The notes under the pieces: model-generated
What the model saw: only the letters and a program-made list of their open reading frames with translations
Databases searched by the model: none
Told to the model about the DNA's origin: nothing
Shown here: in pieces, positions 16,418-27,252 of the stretch
Layout of the letters: the number at the start of each line of letters is the position of its first letter
Position numbering within the stretch: position 1 is the stretch's first letter
Source of the DNA: Neobacillus sp. YX16
GTDB taxonomy: Bacteria; Bacillota; Bacilli; Bacillales; Cytobacillaceae
Length of the DNA: 64,000 nt
Direction of reading: 5' to 3'
NCBI RefSeq assembly: GCF_030123505.1
Contig: NZ_CP126115.1
Location: 3,300,001 to 3,364,000, forward strand
Made by a program: the position numbers and the translations under genes

Positions 16418-17503
16418 ATGGTAAACCAGTCAAAACAAGAAAATTTCAAAAAGCTGCAGTCCCTCTTATCTGAATTGCCCTGGTATGTCGATGAATATAT
16501 CAATCATAAATTAAGAAAGCTTTCGACGGCCTCTTTGTTTAATTACTGCCATGATTACAAAATCTTTTTTAATTGGATGATTAATGAGCAATTATTTATT
16601 GGAGCTGCAAAAGATATTCCATTAAATCGATTAGAGCAAATGACAGTTATTGAGGTTGAAAGTTTTTTGAATTTCCTGCATTACGAATTAAATAATAAAG
16701 AATTAACGATCAATCGCAAGTTATCAGCTCTGAAATCCCTGTTTAATTATCTGCAGAATATTGCTGAAACCCCCGATTTAAAGCCCTATATTAACCGTAA
16801 TGTAATGGCGAAAATTGAATTTAATGAAGTAAAAGACAGCATGGAAACGAAAGCCGCTAAAATGGAAGGAAAAATTCTTCTTGGCGATGAATACGAAAGG
16901 TTTCGTTTATTTGTTGCAAATGATTATGGTGAAATAAATAAACATAATAAAAAAATCTATAACTTTCATCAATTAAATAAAGAGCGTGATACGGCCATCG
17001 TATCCTTAATTTTGGGGTCTGGGCTTCGTCTTTCTGAGTTAATTGGTATTGAATTAGATGATATCGACTACAAAAAGTACTGTGTAAGAGTAATAAGAAA
17101 AGGAAATAAAGAGCAATTCGTGTTCTTTAGTCAGGTTGCGATGGCTGATCTGCAAGCATACCTATCTGTCAGAACAGCTAAGTACCAAGTTGATAAGAAT
17201 AATAAGGCTTTATTTATCGCAGCATCAATGGGACCAAAAGGAAAATCGCGAAGACTTTCAGCACGGTCAGTTGAGAAATTAATAGAAAAGTATGCTACTG
17301 CATTTGGTAAACCGTCGTTATCCGTACATAAACTAAGACATTCATTTGCAACAAGATATCATGCTGAAATTAACGATGTACCAAAATTACGAAGGCAATT
17401 AGGGCATTCATCCATTCAAACCACGATGATTTATACCCATATAAAGAATGACGATTTAAAAATTGCCGTCGATAAAATGGATATGCCGAAAGAACAATCA
17501 TAA
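16418..17503 (+). CDS. xerS: Site-specific tyrosine recombinase XerS
   Basis: 361 residues. N-terminal SAM-like core-binding domain (about 10-130: LPWYVDEYINHKLRKLS) and C-terminal catalytic domain with Arg in GSGLRLSELIG, Lys in RKGNKEQF, HKLRHSFATRYH, LGHSSI and nucleophile Tyr in MIYTHI. The length and start fit the single-recombinase XerS type first described in streptococci, where XerS alone resolves chromosome dimers at a difSL site beside its gene. No phage or transposon genes are adjacent. A terminator (17508-17534) and a dif-like sequence (17546-17573) follow. Confidence 0.85.
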   Translation: MVNQSKQENFKKLQSLLSELPWYVDEYINHKLRKLSTASLFNYCHDYKIFFNWMINEQLFIGAAKDIPLNRLEQMTVIEVESFLNFLHYELNNKELTINRKLSALKSLFNYLQNIAETPDLKPYINRNVMAKIEFNEVKDSMETKAAKMEGKILLGDEYERFRLFVANDYGEINKHNKKIYNFHQLNKERDTAIVSLILGSGLRLSELIGIELDDIDYKKYCVRVIRKGNKEQFVFFSQVAMADLQAYLSVRTAKYQVDKNNKALFIAASMGPKGKSRRLSARSVEKLIEKYATAFGKPSLSVHKLRHSFATRYHAEINDVPKLRRQLGHSSIQTTMIYTHIKNDDLKIAVDKMDMPKEQS

Positions 17504-17507
17504 CTAG

Positions 17508-17619
<112 letters not shown>

Positions 17620-17730
17620 GGAATAAAAATTTAGGTTTAGAAAAAATAATTACGAATCACCTTTGCCATTTCCTGCTCTAGTAGCCAGTTCATGAGCTTT
17701 TTTAGAAACTCTTCATGACACCCAAAAGTT

Positions 17731-17755
17731 ACAAAAAACACAGGTTTCCCTGTGT
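17731..17755 (-). terminator. Terminator of the secreted-protein gene
   Basis: On the minus strand ACACAGG-GAAA-CCTGTGT followed by T6: a GNRA-capped terminator 22 bases after the stop. Confidence 0.8.
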
Positions 17756-17776
17756 CATTTGTGTATTTACCTGTAT

Positions 17777-18562
17777 TTAGGATTTTTTGCCCCCCTGCCC
17801 TGCTTGCTCTTCTTCATTACTCTGTACATTCGTGGTATCGAGATTCCATTTATCATCACCATATTTCCATGTTGACTCCACAAAAGCAATGGTATCGGCA
17901 TTTGCAAGCCCGGTAATTCTTTGTACTCCTTTTAATATAACCTCACCTGTTTTTAGTTTAACTGGCTTTAAAGAATGAAATGAATTTACTGTTAATTCAG
18001 TTGGTTCATTTAAACGTCCCTTATAATAAAGTCCTAGTTTTTTATAATATTTTTTTCGATCCTTTAAATCAAATTCATAGGTTTTACCTGTTTGCGCAAT
18101 GGTTATTTTCGCCTTATAACCATTTTCAAAGGTACTTGCCATTTCTAATGGTTCAGGAACCTTCAATTCTTTACTGATATTATCCTTCAATGTATATAAA
18201 TAATTAAGAGTTATGCCTCCGCTTCCCCCTGTTAATACATTCGAAAATAAATCCTTTACTCCATCCTGGTTAAGATCAACCAGCTTTAAAGATGCTTTCG
18301 ATCCGCTTTCTAGTGGAATTTTGTACTGTTTTTCATCCACAGTAGATATATCAATATAAATCTCTTTTAAATAATCTTCTTCATCTTCATAAGGAACACC
18401 TTTTAACTGAATACTTTCATTGGTTCCATCTCCAGTGACGTCAGATTCATATTTTGAAATGGTAACTGTTTTAGCTTTTTCATCGAAGGCATGAACACCG
18501 GTTATTGCAGTAACAGACATGAGAAAAAATGCAGCAGCAACGAGTAGTAATTCTTTTTTCAT
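17777..18562 (-). CDS. Secreted hypothetical protein with FG-GAP/EF-hand-like calcium loops
   Basis: 261 residues with a signal peptide (MKKELLLVAAAFFLMSVTAI, cleavage near VHA). The mature part has Asp-rich loops resembling FG-GAP or dockerin-like calcium sites (SDVTGDGTNESIQL, VDLNQDGVKDLF), a lipoprotein-free N-terminus and a low-complexity Glu/Gln/Gly/Lys tail. Similar Bacillus proteins are exported and uncharacterised. GGAGGGG precedes the ATG at 18562; the frame opens earlier at 18577 inside the ribosome site. Monocistronic. Confidence 0.65.
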   Translation of the reverse strand: MKKELLLVAAAFFLMSVTAITGVHAFDEKAKTVTISKYESDVTGDGTNESIQLKGVPYEDEEDYLKEIYIDISTVDEKQYKIPLESGSKASLKLVDLNQDGVKDLFSNVLTGGSGGITLNYLYTLKDNISKELKVPEPLEMASTFENGYKAKITIAQTGKTYEFDLKDRKKYYKKLGLYYKGRLNEPTELTVNSFHSLKPVKLKTGEVILKGVQRITGLANADTIAFVESTWKYGDDKWNLDTTNVQSNEEEQAGQGGKKS

Positions 18563-18620
18563 TCTTTTCCCCTCCAAAATCTGATACAGGTAGTATTCCC
18601 CAGTTTTGGTAAAAACATGA

Positions 18621-18650
18621 AAAAGACTCCCGATAATTAGGGAGTCTTTG
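18621..18650 (-). terminator. Terminator of parEC
   Basis: AAAGACTCCC/GGGAGTCTTT stem with an 8-base loop, T-rich on the minus strand. Confidence 0.85.
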
Positions 18651-18659
18651 ATAATTATT

Positions 18660-21098
18660 TTATTCGTTCGCCTTCGTTGGACCTTCTACCTTCCAAATGG
18701 TTGTTACCTTTCCATTGTCGTTTTCATCAAGGACGAAAGAACCGTTAGAATAACGATCATTAAAGCGAATTTCAGATGTTACGATTGTTTCCGTGTGACC
18801 TTTTTCGGTTTGTAGGAAGACAGTATCTTCGTCATTTGCAACGACAAAACCAACCACACGATGAGGATTTGCTTTTAACTCTCGTAAAATAATAACTCCA
18901 CGCTTAGCTCGTGTTGCTTTTTCAAATTCCTTCAGTTTCATTCTCTTCACAGAACCACGTTGAGTGGTGATGACAATGGATTCTTTCGTGTCGGGAGAAA
19001 GTACCTTCCCACCGACAACAACATCTCCATCCTTCAAATTGATACCTTTTACACCGGCAGCACGTACGCCGACAATACTAATTTCTTCTTCATGGAACCA
19101 AAGTGCATAACCAAAATTAGATATTAAGAATAATTCTTTTGTTCCATCGGTTAGATGAACATCAATGACTTGATCATCATCCTTAAGATTAACACCCACT
19201 AATGGTTTCGAATATCGCTGTGCCTTATATTGCTTAAGCTCAGTTTTCTTGACCATTCCATTTTTGGTGACAAACACGAGATAAGCATCAATCTCAAAAT
19301 CTTTCACCGTAATAGCGTGAATAATATCTTCGTTACGTTCAATAGGGATGATATTGGCAACATGCTGTCCTATGTCCTTCCAACGGATATCTGGAAGTTC
19401 ATGGACAGGACAGTATAAGTAATTGCCTTTATTCGTAAACAACAGGACTACATCTTTAGTGTTCACATCTAGCTGTGCTAATAACCGGTCAGAGTCCTTC
19501 ATCGCCAAGTCTTGCCCATTTGAAGCAGCGTAAGAACGCTGGCTTGTACGTTTTATATATCCCTCTTTTGTAACAGTTACGATGACATCCTCGCTTGGTA
19601 CAGTAACCTCAAGGTTTATTTTCAATTCTTCTATCTCAGCTTCTATTTTAGAACGACGAGCATCAGCAAATCGCTTTTGTACGTCTTTTAATTCTTTTTT
19701 TATAACCGATATTAGTTTTTTTTCACTTAATAAAATGGCAGTCCATTCTGCTATTTTATTAGCCAACTCTTCAGCTTCATTTTGAAGGGCAGTTATATCG
19801 GTATTGGTTAAACGGTAAAGCTGTAAAGAAACGATGGCTTCCGCCTGAGCCTCAGTGAATGCGAATTTGGAAATCAAGTTATCTTTTGCATCGCGTTTAT
19901 CTTTTGATGCGCGGATCGTCGCTATCACTTCGTCAAGGATGGATAAGGCCTTCATTAATCCTTCAACGATATGTTGACGTTCATTTGCTTTGTCTAGCTC
20001 ATATTTTGTTCTTCTAACAACAACTTCTTTTTGGTGCTCAATATAAGCGTCCAGCATTTCACGTATTCCTAATAATTTTGGACGTTTTTTTGCAATAGCA
20101 ACCATATTAAAATTATATGTGACTTGCAAATCGCTATTTTTATATAGATAGTTCAGGACACCATTTGCATCTGCATCTTTCTTTAATTCGATGACAATTC
20201 GGAGACCCGTTCTGTCTGTTTCATCACGAACCTCTGATATTCCCTCGACTTTTCGGTCGAGACGGAATTCATCGATTCTCTTAACAAGATTTGCTTTATT
20301 GACTTCAAACGGAATCTCCGTCACGACAATCTGCTGCTTGCCGCCGCGTACATCTTCAATTTCCGCTTTACTGCGAACAATGATTTTCCCTTTACCAGTT
20401 TCATAGGCCTTTTTAATACCATCAATACCTTGAATGATACCGCCAGTGGGAAAATCCGGTCCTTTAATGACAGTCATTATTTCATCGACGGTTGAATCTG
20501 GATGGTCCATTCGCATGATGACGCCGTCAATGACTTCTCTGAGATTATGTGGTGGAATATCGGTTGCGTACCCTGCCGATATCCCTGTTGAACCGTTTAC
20601 CAACAAATTTGGAAACATTGCTGGTAATACGGTAGGTTCCTTTGAAGTATCATCGAAGTTAGGGATAAAATCGACTGTTTGCTTTTCAATATCACGAAGC
20701 AACTCTGCAGCAATGGCAGATAAACGAGCCTCCGTATAACGCATCGCAGCTGGAGGATCTCCGTCCATACTTCCGTTGTTTCCATGCATCTGGATTAGGA
20801 CATTCCTAACCTTCCAGTCCTGGCTCATCCGCACCATTGCCTCATAAACAGATGAATCACCGTGTGGGTGATAGTTACCAATTACATTACCCACTGTTTT
20901 TGCTGATTTACGGAAGCCCTTTTCTTGTGTATTACCTTCGACATGCATCGCATACAGAATTCTTCGTTGTACGGGTTTTAAGCCATCCCTTGCATCCGGT
21001 AAGGCCCGTTCTTGAATGATGTATTTACTATATCTTCCAAAACGGTCGCCGATTACATCCTCTAGAGGTAAGTCACGGAATTTCTCATTTGTGCTCAT
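18660..21098 (-). CDS. parC: DNA topoisomerase IV subunit A (ParC)
   Basis: 812 residues; breaks and rejoins DNA during decatenation of daughter chromosomes. Winged-helix/tower region with catalytic Tyr in [10 protein letters not shown], quinolone-determining region [20 protein letters not shown] with wild-type Ser and Glu at the resistance positions, coiled-coil gate (about 360-480) and a C-terminal beta-pinwheel. It lacks a clear GyrA-box (QRRGGKG), which supports ParC over GyrA. Its ATG overlaps the parE stop by four bases. Confidence 0.95.
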   Translation of the reverse strand: MSTNEKFRDLPLEDVIGDRFGRYSKYIIQERALPDARDGLKPVQRRILYAMHVEGNTQEKGFRKSAKTVGNVIGNYHPHGDSSVYEAMVRMSQDWKVRNVLIQMHGNNGSMDGDPPAAMRYTEARLSAIAAELLRDIEKQTVDFIPNFDDTSKEPTVLPAMFPNLLVNGSTGISAGYATDIPPHNLREVIDGVIMRMDHPDSTVDEIMTVIKGPDFPTGGIIQGIDGIKKAYETGKGKIIVRSKAEIEDVRGGKQQIVVTEIPFEVNKANLVKRIDEFRLDRKVEGISEVRDETDRTGLRIVIELKKDADANGVLNYLYKNSDLQVTYNFNMVAIAKKRPKLLGIREMLDAYIEHQKEVVVRRTKYELDKANERQHIVEGLMKALSILDEVIATIRASKDKRDAKDNLISKFAFTEAQAEAIVSLQLYRLTNTDITALQNEAEELANKIAEWTAILLSEKKLISVIKKELKDVQKRFADARRSKIEAEIEELKINLEVTVPSEDVIVTVTKEGYIKRTSQRSYAASNGQDLAMKDSDRLLAQLDVNTKDVVLLFTNKGNYLYCPVHELPDIRWKDIGQHVANIIPIERNEDIIHAITVKDFEIDAYLVFVTKNGMVKKTELKQYKAQRYSKPLVGVNLKDDDQVIDVHLTDGTKELFLISNFGYALWFHEEEISIVGVRAAGVKGINLKDGDVVVGGKVLSPDTKESIVITTQRGSVKRMKLKEFEKATRAKRGVIILRELKANPHRVVGFVVANDEDTVFLQTEKGHTETIVTSEIRFNDRYSNGSFVLDENDNGKVTTIWKVEGPTKANE

Positions 21099-23074
21099 TC
21101 TTCAGATTCCTCCTGGGCGACAGTAATATTTTCATTATCAAGAATTGTATCATCCTCTTCTAATCCAAACGCCACATTGCTTTCGATCCATTTACGGCGA
21201 GGGTCAACTTTATCACCCATTAGAGTAGTGATTCGTCGTTCTGCTCTTGCCGCATCATCTATTTTTACTCGAATCAATGTCCGAGTTTCTGGATTCATCG
21301 TTGTATCCCAAAGCTGGTCGGCATTCATCTCGCCAAGACCTTTATAGCGCTGGATCATGTACCCTCTGCCAACTTTTTTAATTGCTCCCTGAAGTTCATC
21401 CTCGTTCCAGGCATACTCGATGATTTCTTTTTTACCTGTTCCTCTACTCACTTTATACAAAGGAGGCAGTGCAATAAACACTTTACCTGCTTCAATAAGT
21501 GGTTTCATATACCGATAGAAAAAGGTTAACAGTAACACTTGAATATGCGCACCGTCAGTATCGGCATCTGTCATGATAATAACTTTATCATAATTCACAT
21601 CTTCTACATTAAAATCAGAACCTACTCCAGCCCCAACCGTATGAATAATCGTATTGATTTCTTCATTTTTAAAAATATCGGCCAGCTTTGCTTTTTCAGT
21701 ATTAATGACCTTACCCCGTAATGGAAGAACAGCTTGGAAACGTCGGTCACGTCCTTGTTTTGCAGAGCCGCCAGCAGAGTCACCCTCAACTAAATAGATC
21801 TCATTTCTTTGCGGATTTCTTGACTGGGCAGGTGTAAGCTTTCCTGATAATAGTGCATCCGAACGCTTCCGTTTTTTACCGCTTCTAGCATCCTCCCGTG
21901 CTTTTCTTGCTGCTTCACGGGCTTGGTAGGCTTTAATAGATTTTTTAATCAACAAAGAGCTAATGTCTGGATTTTCTTCAAGGAAATAAGTAAGGTGTTC
22001 AGAAACCACTGCGTCCACTGACGATCTAGCTTCACTCGTACCTAATTTGCCCTTTGTCTGACCCTCAAATTGTAATAATTGTTCAGGAACTCGGATAGAA
22101 ATAATCGCAGATAATCCTTCACGAATATCTGCACCCTCGAGATTTTTCTCCTTTTCTTTCAAAAGAGAAACCTTACGGGCGTAATCATTGAAGATACGAG
22201 TCATCGCCGTTCGTGAACCTACTTCGTGCGTTCCTCCATCTTTCGTCCGAACATTGTTTACAAATGAAAGCATGTTCTCTGAATAGCCGTCATTAAATTG
22301 AAAAGCAAATTCAACTTCAATTCCATTATGGCTTCCTTCAAAACTAATCACCGGATGAAGTACATCTTTTTCTTCATTTAAGTAAGCGACAAAGGCCTCT
22401 ATTCCATTTTCATAATGAAAAACCTCATGAAAGTCATTTCGGTCATCGATGATTTCAATCTTTAACCCTTTTAGAAGAAAAGCCGATTCTCGTAACCTCT
22501 CACATAATGTTTCAAAATTATAGGCAGTTGTTGAAAAGATGGTCGGGTCCGGTTTAAAGTGAATCGTTGTACCAGTTTGATTCGTTTTACCGATTTTCTC
22601 TAATGTTGTTGCCGGTTTACCACCATTTTCAAAGCGTTGTTCGTAAACAAAACCATCTCTTTTAATCGTTACAGTTAACCATTCAGATAATGCATTAACG
22701 ACTGAGGCACCAACACCATGTAAACCACCGCTGGTTTTGTAGCCGCCTTGACCAAATTTACCCCCAGCATGGAGGATTGTTAAAATGACTTCAGGAGTGG
22801 GTTTCCCCATTTTATGCATACCCGTAGGCATTCCGCGTCCTTTGTCCATTACACTTATTGAATTATCTTTATGAATTTTTACAATGATTTGGTCCCCGAA
22901 TCCTCCGAGAGCCTCATCGACAGAGTTGTCGACTATCTCATATACAAGATGGTGTAATCCGCGTGTATCAGTGCTCCCGATGTACATTCCTGGTCGCTTC
23001 CTGACGGCCTCCAGTCCCTCTAGTACCTGTATGGCATCATCATTATATTCAAAAGCTTTCTGATTACTTGCCAC
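21095..23074 (-). CDS. parE: DNA topoisomerase IV subunit B (ParE)
   Basis: 659-residue GHKL ATPase subunit. N-terminal ATP site ([37 protein letters not shown]), transducer domain, and TOPRIM with [20 protein letters not shown] and [10 protein letters not shown]. The start is GTG at 23074 (sequence GTGGCAAGT) behind AAAGGGG. Partner parC follows in a coupled operon. In B. subtilis parEC also follows yneT near the terminus, as here. Confidence 0.95.
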   Translation of the reverse strand: MASNQKAFEYNDDAIQVLEGLEAVRKRPGMYIGSTDTRGLHHLVYEIVDNSVDEALGGFGDQIIVKIHKDNSISVMDKGRGMPTGMHKMGKPTPEVILTILHAGGKFGQGGYKTSGGLHGVGASVVNALSEWLTVTIKRDGFVYEQRFENGGKPATTLEKIGKTNQTGTTIHFKPDPTIFSTTAYNFETLCERLRESAFLLKGLKIEIIDDRNDFHEVFHYENGIEAFVAYLNEEKDVLHPVISFEGSHNGIEVEFAFQFNDGYSENMLSFVNNVRTKDGGTHEVGSRTAMTRIFNDYARKVSLLKEKEKNLEGADIREGLSAIISIRVPEQLLQFEGQTKGKLGTSEARSSVDAVVSEHLTYFLEENPDISSLLIKKSIKAYQAREAARKAREDARSGKKRKRSDALLSGKLTPAQSRNPQRNEIYLVEGDSAGGSAKQGRDRRFQAVLPLRGKVINTEKAKLADIFKNEEINTIIHTVGAGVGSDFNVEDVNYDKVIIMTDADTDGAHIQVLLLTFFYRYMKPLIEAGKVFIALPPLYKVSRGTGKKEIIEYAWNEDELQGAIKKVGRGYMIQRYKGLGEMNADQLWDTTMNPETRTLIRVKIDDAARAERRITTLMGDKVDPRRKWIESNVAFGLEEDDTILDNENITVAQEESEE

Positions 23075-23309
23075 TTAAATACCCCTTTCATTCCCTACAA
23101 AAGAAAAAACACTTTCTACTTGCTATCTTTATGAGTAATTTTATCATTCGTGTAAAAGTTGTTTCCATAATTTAGAACGAATGTTTGCCGCTTATAATTG
23201 TACCACATGTTTACGGCGTCTATGCTTTATTTTAGCGATTTATTTCGATTTGGCAAATGTCTAATGTAAAACAACATATTTATGTAACAGTAATTTAAGT
23301 CAAGAAAAG

Positions 23310-23341
23310 AAAAAAACTGCTAATTTTTTAGCAGCTTTTTT
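23310..23341. terminator. Terminator after the CoA-binding protein gene
   Basis: AAAAAACTGCTA/TAGCAGCTTTTTT hairpin, symmetric enough to act on both strands. The remaining bases upstream of parE (23075-23309) show no further gene and should hold the parEC promoter. Confidence 0.8.
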
Positions 23342-23352
23342 CCGGCAAATGA

Positions 23353-23766
23353 TTATTTTGTTAAAGCATGTGCCACTTTTATACAAAGATCCATAATTAC
23401 TGTATATCCTTTTTCCTTCAAAAACTCATATGCTTCTTCATTTACTAAGCCTTGCTGTGCCCAAAAAACATCTGCATCAATTTCATCGAATTCTTTTGCC
23501 ACATCAAACAATTGTTCTGAACGGCGGAAAACATTGACAATATCAATGTGTCCTTCAATGTCCTTTAAAGAAGCAACCGCTTTCACACCTAGTACTTCAT
23601 CAACACTTGGATTCACGGGAATAATTTCATATCCTGCTTTTTGCATCACCTCTGACACCATATAAGAGGTTCTGTCTGGTTTATCACTTAAACCTACAAC
23701 AGCGATACGTTTAGATTTTTTTAAAATTGCTCCTATTTCCTCTAATGATGGATTTTCGACTGCCAT
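23353..23766 (-). CDS. yneT: CoA-binding domain protein YneT
   Basis: 137-residue Rossmann-fold protein of the CoA_binding_2 family: RIAVVGLSDKPDRTSYMVSEVM nucleotide loop, IIPVNPS, and VFWAQQGLVNEEAYE with the DLCIKV end. Function unsettled (CoA or acyl-CoA binding regulator). AGGAAGTG precedes ATG at 23766; an open frame extends further without a site. Synteny plsY-yneT-parE-parC is as in B. subtilis. Confidence 0.85.
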   Translation of the reverse strand: MAVENPSLEEIGAILKKSKRIAVVGLSDKPDRTSYMVSEVMQKAGYEIIPVNPSVDEVLGVKAVASLKDIEGHIDIVNVFRRSEQLFDVAKEFDEIDADVFWAQQGLVNEEAYEFLKEKGYTVIMDLCIKVAHALTK

Positions 23767-23841
23767 GAAATACACTTCCTTTATTTCCTTAATTTTACTA
23801 TCCACTCTTACTATAACATAATTAGATTGTTTACAAAAAAT

Positions 23842-23873
23842 AAAGGCTTCCGAGTGGTCGGAAGCTTTTTTAT
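23842..23873 (-). terminator. Terminator of the kinase-stub gene
   Basis: GCTTCCG/CGGAAGC stem, six-base loop, with A- and T-runs on both sides; overlaps the last codons of the minus-strand gene by a base. Confidence 0.75.
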
Positions 23874-24394
23874 TAAAGTGATGCATTATTTTCGGAAGCG
23901 AATTTTGGAATAGAAAGACTGAATCTTGCTCCATCCTCAGTATTTTCTACCTTTACGAAACCATTCATTTTTTCAATAATCATTTTCGTTATATAAAGGC
24001 CATTACCAGTTCCATGCTCTTTTGTATTGAAATTGGGTTCGAATAACCTTGGGATATGTGCAGAATCGATATCACCTGCATTATCAGTAATCTCCACTAC
24101 GATAAGATTCTCATTCGTATAAATCTGGATTTTCATTTTTCTATTTTGGATATGGTTCCTAACAAAAGATTCTCTTGCGTTCGTCAAAATATGTAAAACA
24201 ATTTGACTGAATTCATTGGGAACTCCATAGGCCATTTGCAGGCCTCGGTATTCGAAATCCACATGAATATCTTGGTTCTTAAGGATGGAGAAAAAAACTG
24301 ACAACGCTTCTTCAATTGAATCTGAAACAGAAAAAGGACATTTTTCTTTGTTACTCTGATTGAATTTTCGAACATCATTATTGGAACGTGACAT
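23873..24394 (-). CDS. HATPase_c-only histidine kinase-like protein (lacks sensor and phosphoacceptor domains)
   Basis: 173 residues. Everything recognisable is the C-terminal ATP-binding domain of a sporulation-type histidine kinase: N box HILTNARESF, G1 DNAGDI, F box RLFEPNF, G2 GTGNGLYITKMI. The residues before it (VRKFNQSNKEKCPFSVSDSI) correspond to the linker after helix two of a DHp domain, so the His box is missing. Yet AGAGGTGAAAG sits at good spacing before the ATG, so this short form could be translated. It may be a 5'-deleted pseudogene or a kinase-regulator such as an anti-sigma-like ATPase. Confidence 0.7.
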   Translation of the reverse strand: MSRSNNDVRKFNQSNKEKCPFSVSDSIEEALSVFFSILKNQDIHVDFEYRGLQMAYGVPNEFSQIVLHILTNARESFVRNHIQNRKMKIQIYTNENLIVVEITDNAGDIDSAHIPRLFEPNFNTKEHGTGNGLYITKMIIEKMNGFVKVENTEDGARFSLSIPKFASENNASL

Positions 24395-24651
24395 ACTTTC
24401 ACCTCTTTTATTTTACTTAAATGAATATAAGAAATCCCATCAGTACCACAGTTGACTTGATCTGGGGTTAACAGTCGTTTTTATAAAAATTATAAGTAAA
24501 TTATATTTCGGGATAACAACTCTTTTCAATCGGTATTGAAAGGGTTTGGAAATTCTCCATATATTTGTAATAAATTAGACTTTAATTGTACTTAACTTAG
24601 ACAGAATATTATATTAAATGAAAACGAAAAAAAATAGACCAGTATGCCGGT
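24395..24651. other. AT-rich intergenic stretch
   Basis: No frame with a ribosome site. Remnants of the missing kinase domains are not evident. It contains the terminator of the GH18 gene at its left... right-hand end (24629-24657). Confidence 0.3.
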
Positions 24652-24657
24652 CTATTT
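24629..24657 (-). terminator. Terminator of the GH18 protein gene
   Basis: AAATAGACC/GGTCTATTT stem and a U-rich tract on the minus strand. Confidence 0.75.
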
Positions 24658-26391
24658 CTGTGTTAATGCCTTATTAGGGTCCATATTTATTGCGGTCCAA
24701 GCAGTCTGATCTCCGAAATTTCTAGACCAGGCAGCTACTCCAGCTAGTTGGTAAGTAGATGCAAGGTTTGCACGTTTAGATAATGATAATTCGTCTTCAA
24801 TCCATACTTTATAGGTTGCCTTCTCCACTTCCGCATAATATTCTACATAGTTTTGACCGCTTTCTTCATCATAAACAGGCTGTAGACCTTTCACTAAAAG
24901 CCATTCTTTCACCTTCGTCATCGACAAAGCCTGAGAGCTAACCTCCGTCGTCCCGTCCTCTTTTTGTTGTTCTTTCCAAAGTCTGGTGTATAATGGCACA
25001 CCTAGAATGAGCTTCTCCTTTGGAACTTCATTCAACAAGTTTTGTAGATTTTTCTCCACCCAAGGCAGACTTGAAACACTCCCGGCAACCGGGGATGAAC
25101 CAGAATGCTCATCATAAGCCATAATAATAAGATAATCTACAATACCAGCGAGCTTACTTCTTTCATAGAAGGAAGACCAGTTATTATTTTCGCCGGCATA
25201 AAAGGTTATGTCCATCGAAACAACTAACCCTGCTTCGTGTAAGTAAGGTGTTGCTTCCCGCATAAATTGGGTGACAAGGTGGCCGTCCTCCTGCTTTACA
25301 TTTTCTATATCAAAGTTTATTCCCTGTAATTGGTACATTTGACTAAAATGAAGCAGCTGTACAATTATCTTTTGCCGTGTTTCAAAATCCTTTAACGCCT
25401 CATGCGTGAGCACTGGGTCAAACGAATTCGAAAATAACCCCCAGACTTGATAGCCCTTTGACTGTGCCCATTTACTATAATCCAAGGATGCTAAATTACT
25501 TATGCTTCCATCGTTTCCAGTTAAGGAGAACCAAGATGGAGACACTACATTCAATCCCAACATATCAGGTATTTGCGTATGATCTGGATTTTTTGTATAA
25601 ACGGCTTCCCAGGTTAATTGAATAGGCCCATTAATTTTGGGGATTTCTAATGTTTCATTTTTCTGTGAGATTGTAATAGTTACTTCTTTGTTTTTCTTAA
25701 CATATTTCTTGTTGATGTACCCACTTACTCCATTTTCTTTTCTTACCAAATAATAATCCTGTTCCTCAGCCTCTATCATGACGGTTTCTTGTTTAGACAT
25801 TTCCGCAGTATATGGTGACTTTAACGATTGCTCAGTTCGTAATCTCAATTTTTCAGGGTGAACTTCTTCCGCTGTTATTTCTCCTTGAATATAATGATCA
25901 CCATTTTTTTGTACCCAAACAGCACCTGTATCCTCTAGAACAGTATATTGGATAGGGTAATAGGACAGCAACGGATCGATTGCCACAAATAATTGACCTT
26001 CTTTGGAAATAATCGGTGATACCTGCAAATCCACTGGTTTTTGATTAATAAAGAAAGTTAATGAATCTGTAGGCATTTGAATGACTTTATCTGTTGTCGT
26101 AATGATGATGGACTTAGATTTTTCATCAAAAATAATAGAATTATCTATGTGCTCTTGCATAAATGTAAGTGGGAGAAAGATAGAATCCCCCTCAAGTAAT
26201 GCATTTCCCTTTTGAGTTCCTTCAAAAAGGATTGGATTTTTTTTGGTAAAGTAAGTTGATTTTTCCTTAGATGCAAACGGATATAATAAAAAAAGAATAG
26301 AAGATGCAATCATTAAAATTGCGATCATCAATCCTCCTAGGATCCATTTTGATGATAATGATTTCTTCTTACGGTATTCAATTTGTGCCAA
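24652..26391 (-). CDS. Membrane-anchored glycoside hydrolase family 18 protein with copper-amine-oxidase-like and SH3 domains
   Basis: 579 residues. An N-terminal basic stretch and one transmembrane helix (about 15-42) are followed by a copper amine oxidase-like N domain (about 50-155), an SH3b-type domain (about 165-225) and a GH18 barrel (about 255-570). The barrel active strand reads LQGINFDIEN, keeping the Asp and catalytic Glu of DxxDxDxE, and YLIIMAYDEH is typical of YaaH/YdhD-like spore and cell-wall N-acetylglucosaminidases. Probable peptidoglycan or spore-cortex hydrolase, or a binding protein. The start is TTG behind GAGGGGG. Confidence 0.85.
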   Translation of the reverse strand: MAQIEYRKKKSLSSKWILGGLMIAILMIASSILFLLYPFASKEKSTYFTKKNPILFEGTQKGNALLEGDSIFLPLTFMQEHIDNSIIFDEKSKSIIITTTDKVIQMPTDSLTFFINQKPVDLQVSPIISKEGQLFVAIDPLLSYYPIQYTVLEDTGAVWVQKNGDHYIQGEITAEEVHPEKLRLRTEQSLKSPYTAEMSKQETVMIEAEEQDYYLVRKENGVSGYINKKYVKKNKEVTITISQKNETLEIPKINGPIQLTWEAVYTKNPDHTQIPDMLGLNVVSPSWFSLTGNDGSISNLASLDYSKWAQSKGYQVWGLFSNSFDPVLTHEALKDFETRQKIIVQLLHFSQMYQLQGINFDIENVKQEDGHLVTQFMREATPYLHEAGLVVSMDITFYAGENNNWSSFYERSKLAGIVDYLIIMAYDEHSGSSPVAGSVSSLPWVEKNLQNLLNEVPKEKLILGVPLYTRLWKEQQKEDGTTEVSSQALSMTKVKEWLLVKGLQPVYDEESGQNYVEYYAEVEKATYKVWIEDELSLSKRANLASTYQLAGVAAWSRNFGDQTAWTAINMDPNKALTQK

Positions 26392-26549
26392 CGTTCTTCC
26401 CCCTCACATCTATCGTACGGTATTAAATAAAAATTGAGAAGGAATTTTTTTTACACTTTTTGAAATAGTTAAAAGCGGTGGTAGTGTTTTTTCACCATTA
26501 CATGGTAAAATAACAGGACATGCATTATTTATAGAAGGAGAAATCGTTG

Positions 26550-27137
26550 ATGGTTCAAATTATTTTAGTCTTGATACTAGCCTACCTGCTAGGATCCATT
26601 CCGTCAGGTTTAATCATTGGGAAAGTTTTTTATAAAACAGATATACGTGAACATGGAAGTGGAAATTTAGGGGGAACGAATACTTTTCGAACCTTAGGAG
26701 TTAAAGCTGGTCTAGCTGTTACTGTGGCTGATATCTTAAAAGGGACGTTAGCGGCATCCTTACCTGTATTGTTTGGACTTGATAATATCAATCCTTTACT
26801 CGCTGGTGTTTTTGCTGTTATTGGACATACCTATCCCGTCTTTGCTGGATTTAGAGGCGGCAAAGCAGTAGCTACTTCTGGAGGCGTATTATTGTTTTGT
26901 GCACCACTTATGTTTTTAACCATTTTCGTTGTCTTTTTCGCTAGTCTTTACATAACAAAATATGTATCACTATCATCCATGCTTGCTGGCATTTGTGCTG
27001 TGATTTATGCTGCAATCGATGGAGACATTCCCCTTCTAATTGCAGTGACACTGTTGGCCTCATTTGTAATTTATCGACACCGTGCTAATATTAGGCGAAT
27101 CATGAATAAAACGGAACCTAAAATTAAATGGCTTTAA
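26550..27137 (+). CDS. plsY: Acyl-phosphate:glycerol-3-phosphate acyltransferase PlsY
   Basis: 195-residue inner-membrane protein making lysophosphatidic acid from acyl-phosphate. Family loops [10 protein letters not shown], the [15 protein letters not shown] acyl-phosphate loop, [29 protein letters not shown] at 26533-26540 fits ATG 26550; TTG at 26547 is in frame. The terminator stem begins inside the last codons. Confidence 0.95.
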   Translation: MVQIILVLILAYLLGSIPSGLIIGKVFYKTDIREHGSGNLGGTNTFRTLGVKAGLAVTVADILKGTLAASLPVLFGLDNINPLLAGVFAVIGHTYPVFAGFRGGKAVATSGGVLLFCAPLMFLTIFVVFFASLYITKYVSLSSMLAGICAVIYAAIDGDIPLLIAVTLLASFVIYRHRANIRRIMNKTEPKIKWL

Positions 27138-27171
27138 GGAATCTTAAATGGTTCCTTAAAGCCATTTTTCA
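27126..27171 (+). terminator. Terminator of plsY overlapping its stop codon
   Basis: ATGGCTTTAAGGAA pairs with TTCCTTAAAGCCAT (14 bp) followed by T5. Confidence 0.9.
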
Positions 27172-27252
27172 TGAAAATTTCATATTTCCTGTCATTTTCC
27201 TTCCACATTGTAAAGTAAAATTAAGGGTAAAGGAACCCATGGAGGGGATTTC

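Noticed and set aside
17640..17790. A minus-strand frame continuing past the secreted-protein stop through a G6 run, suggesting a -1 frameshift extension
   Set aside because: The sequence read as an extension contains the GAAA-capped terminator followed by T6, which explains its TGKPVFF-like residues; the secreted protein ends plausibly at its own stop.
18660..23074. gyrA/gyrB instead of parC/parE
   Set aside because: Subunit lengths, missing GyrA-box, and B. subtilis-like gene order (yneT-parE-parC) fit topoisomerase IV; gyrBA is normally near the origin.
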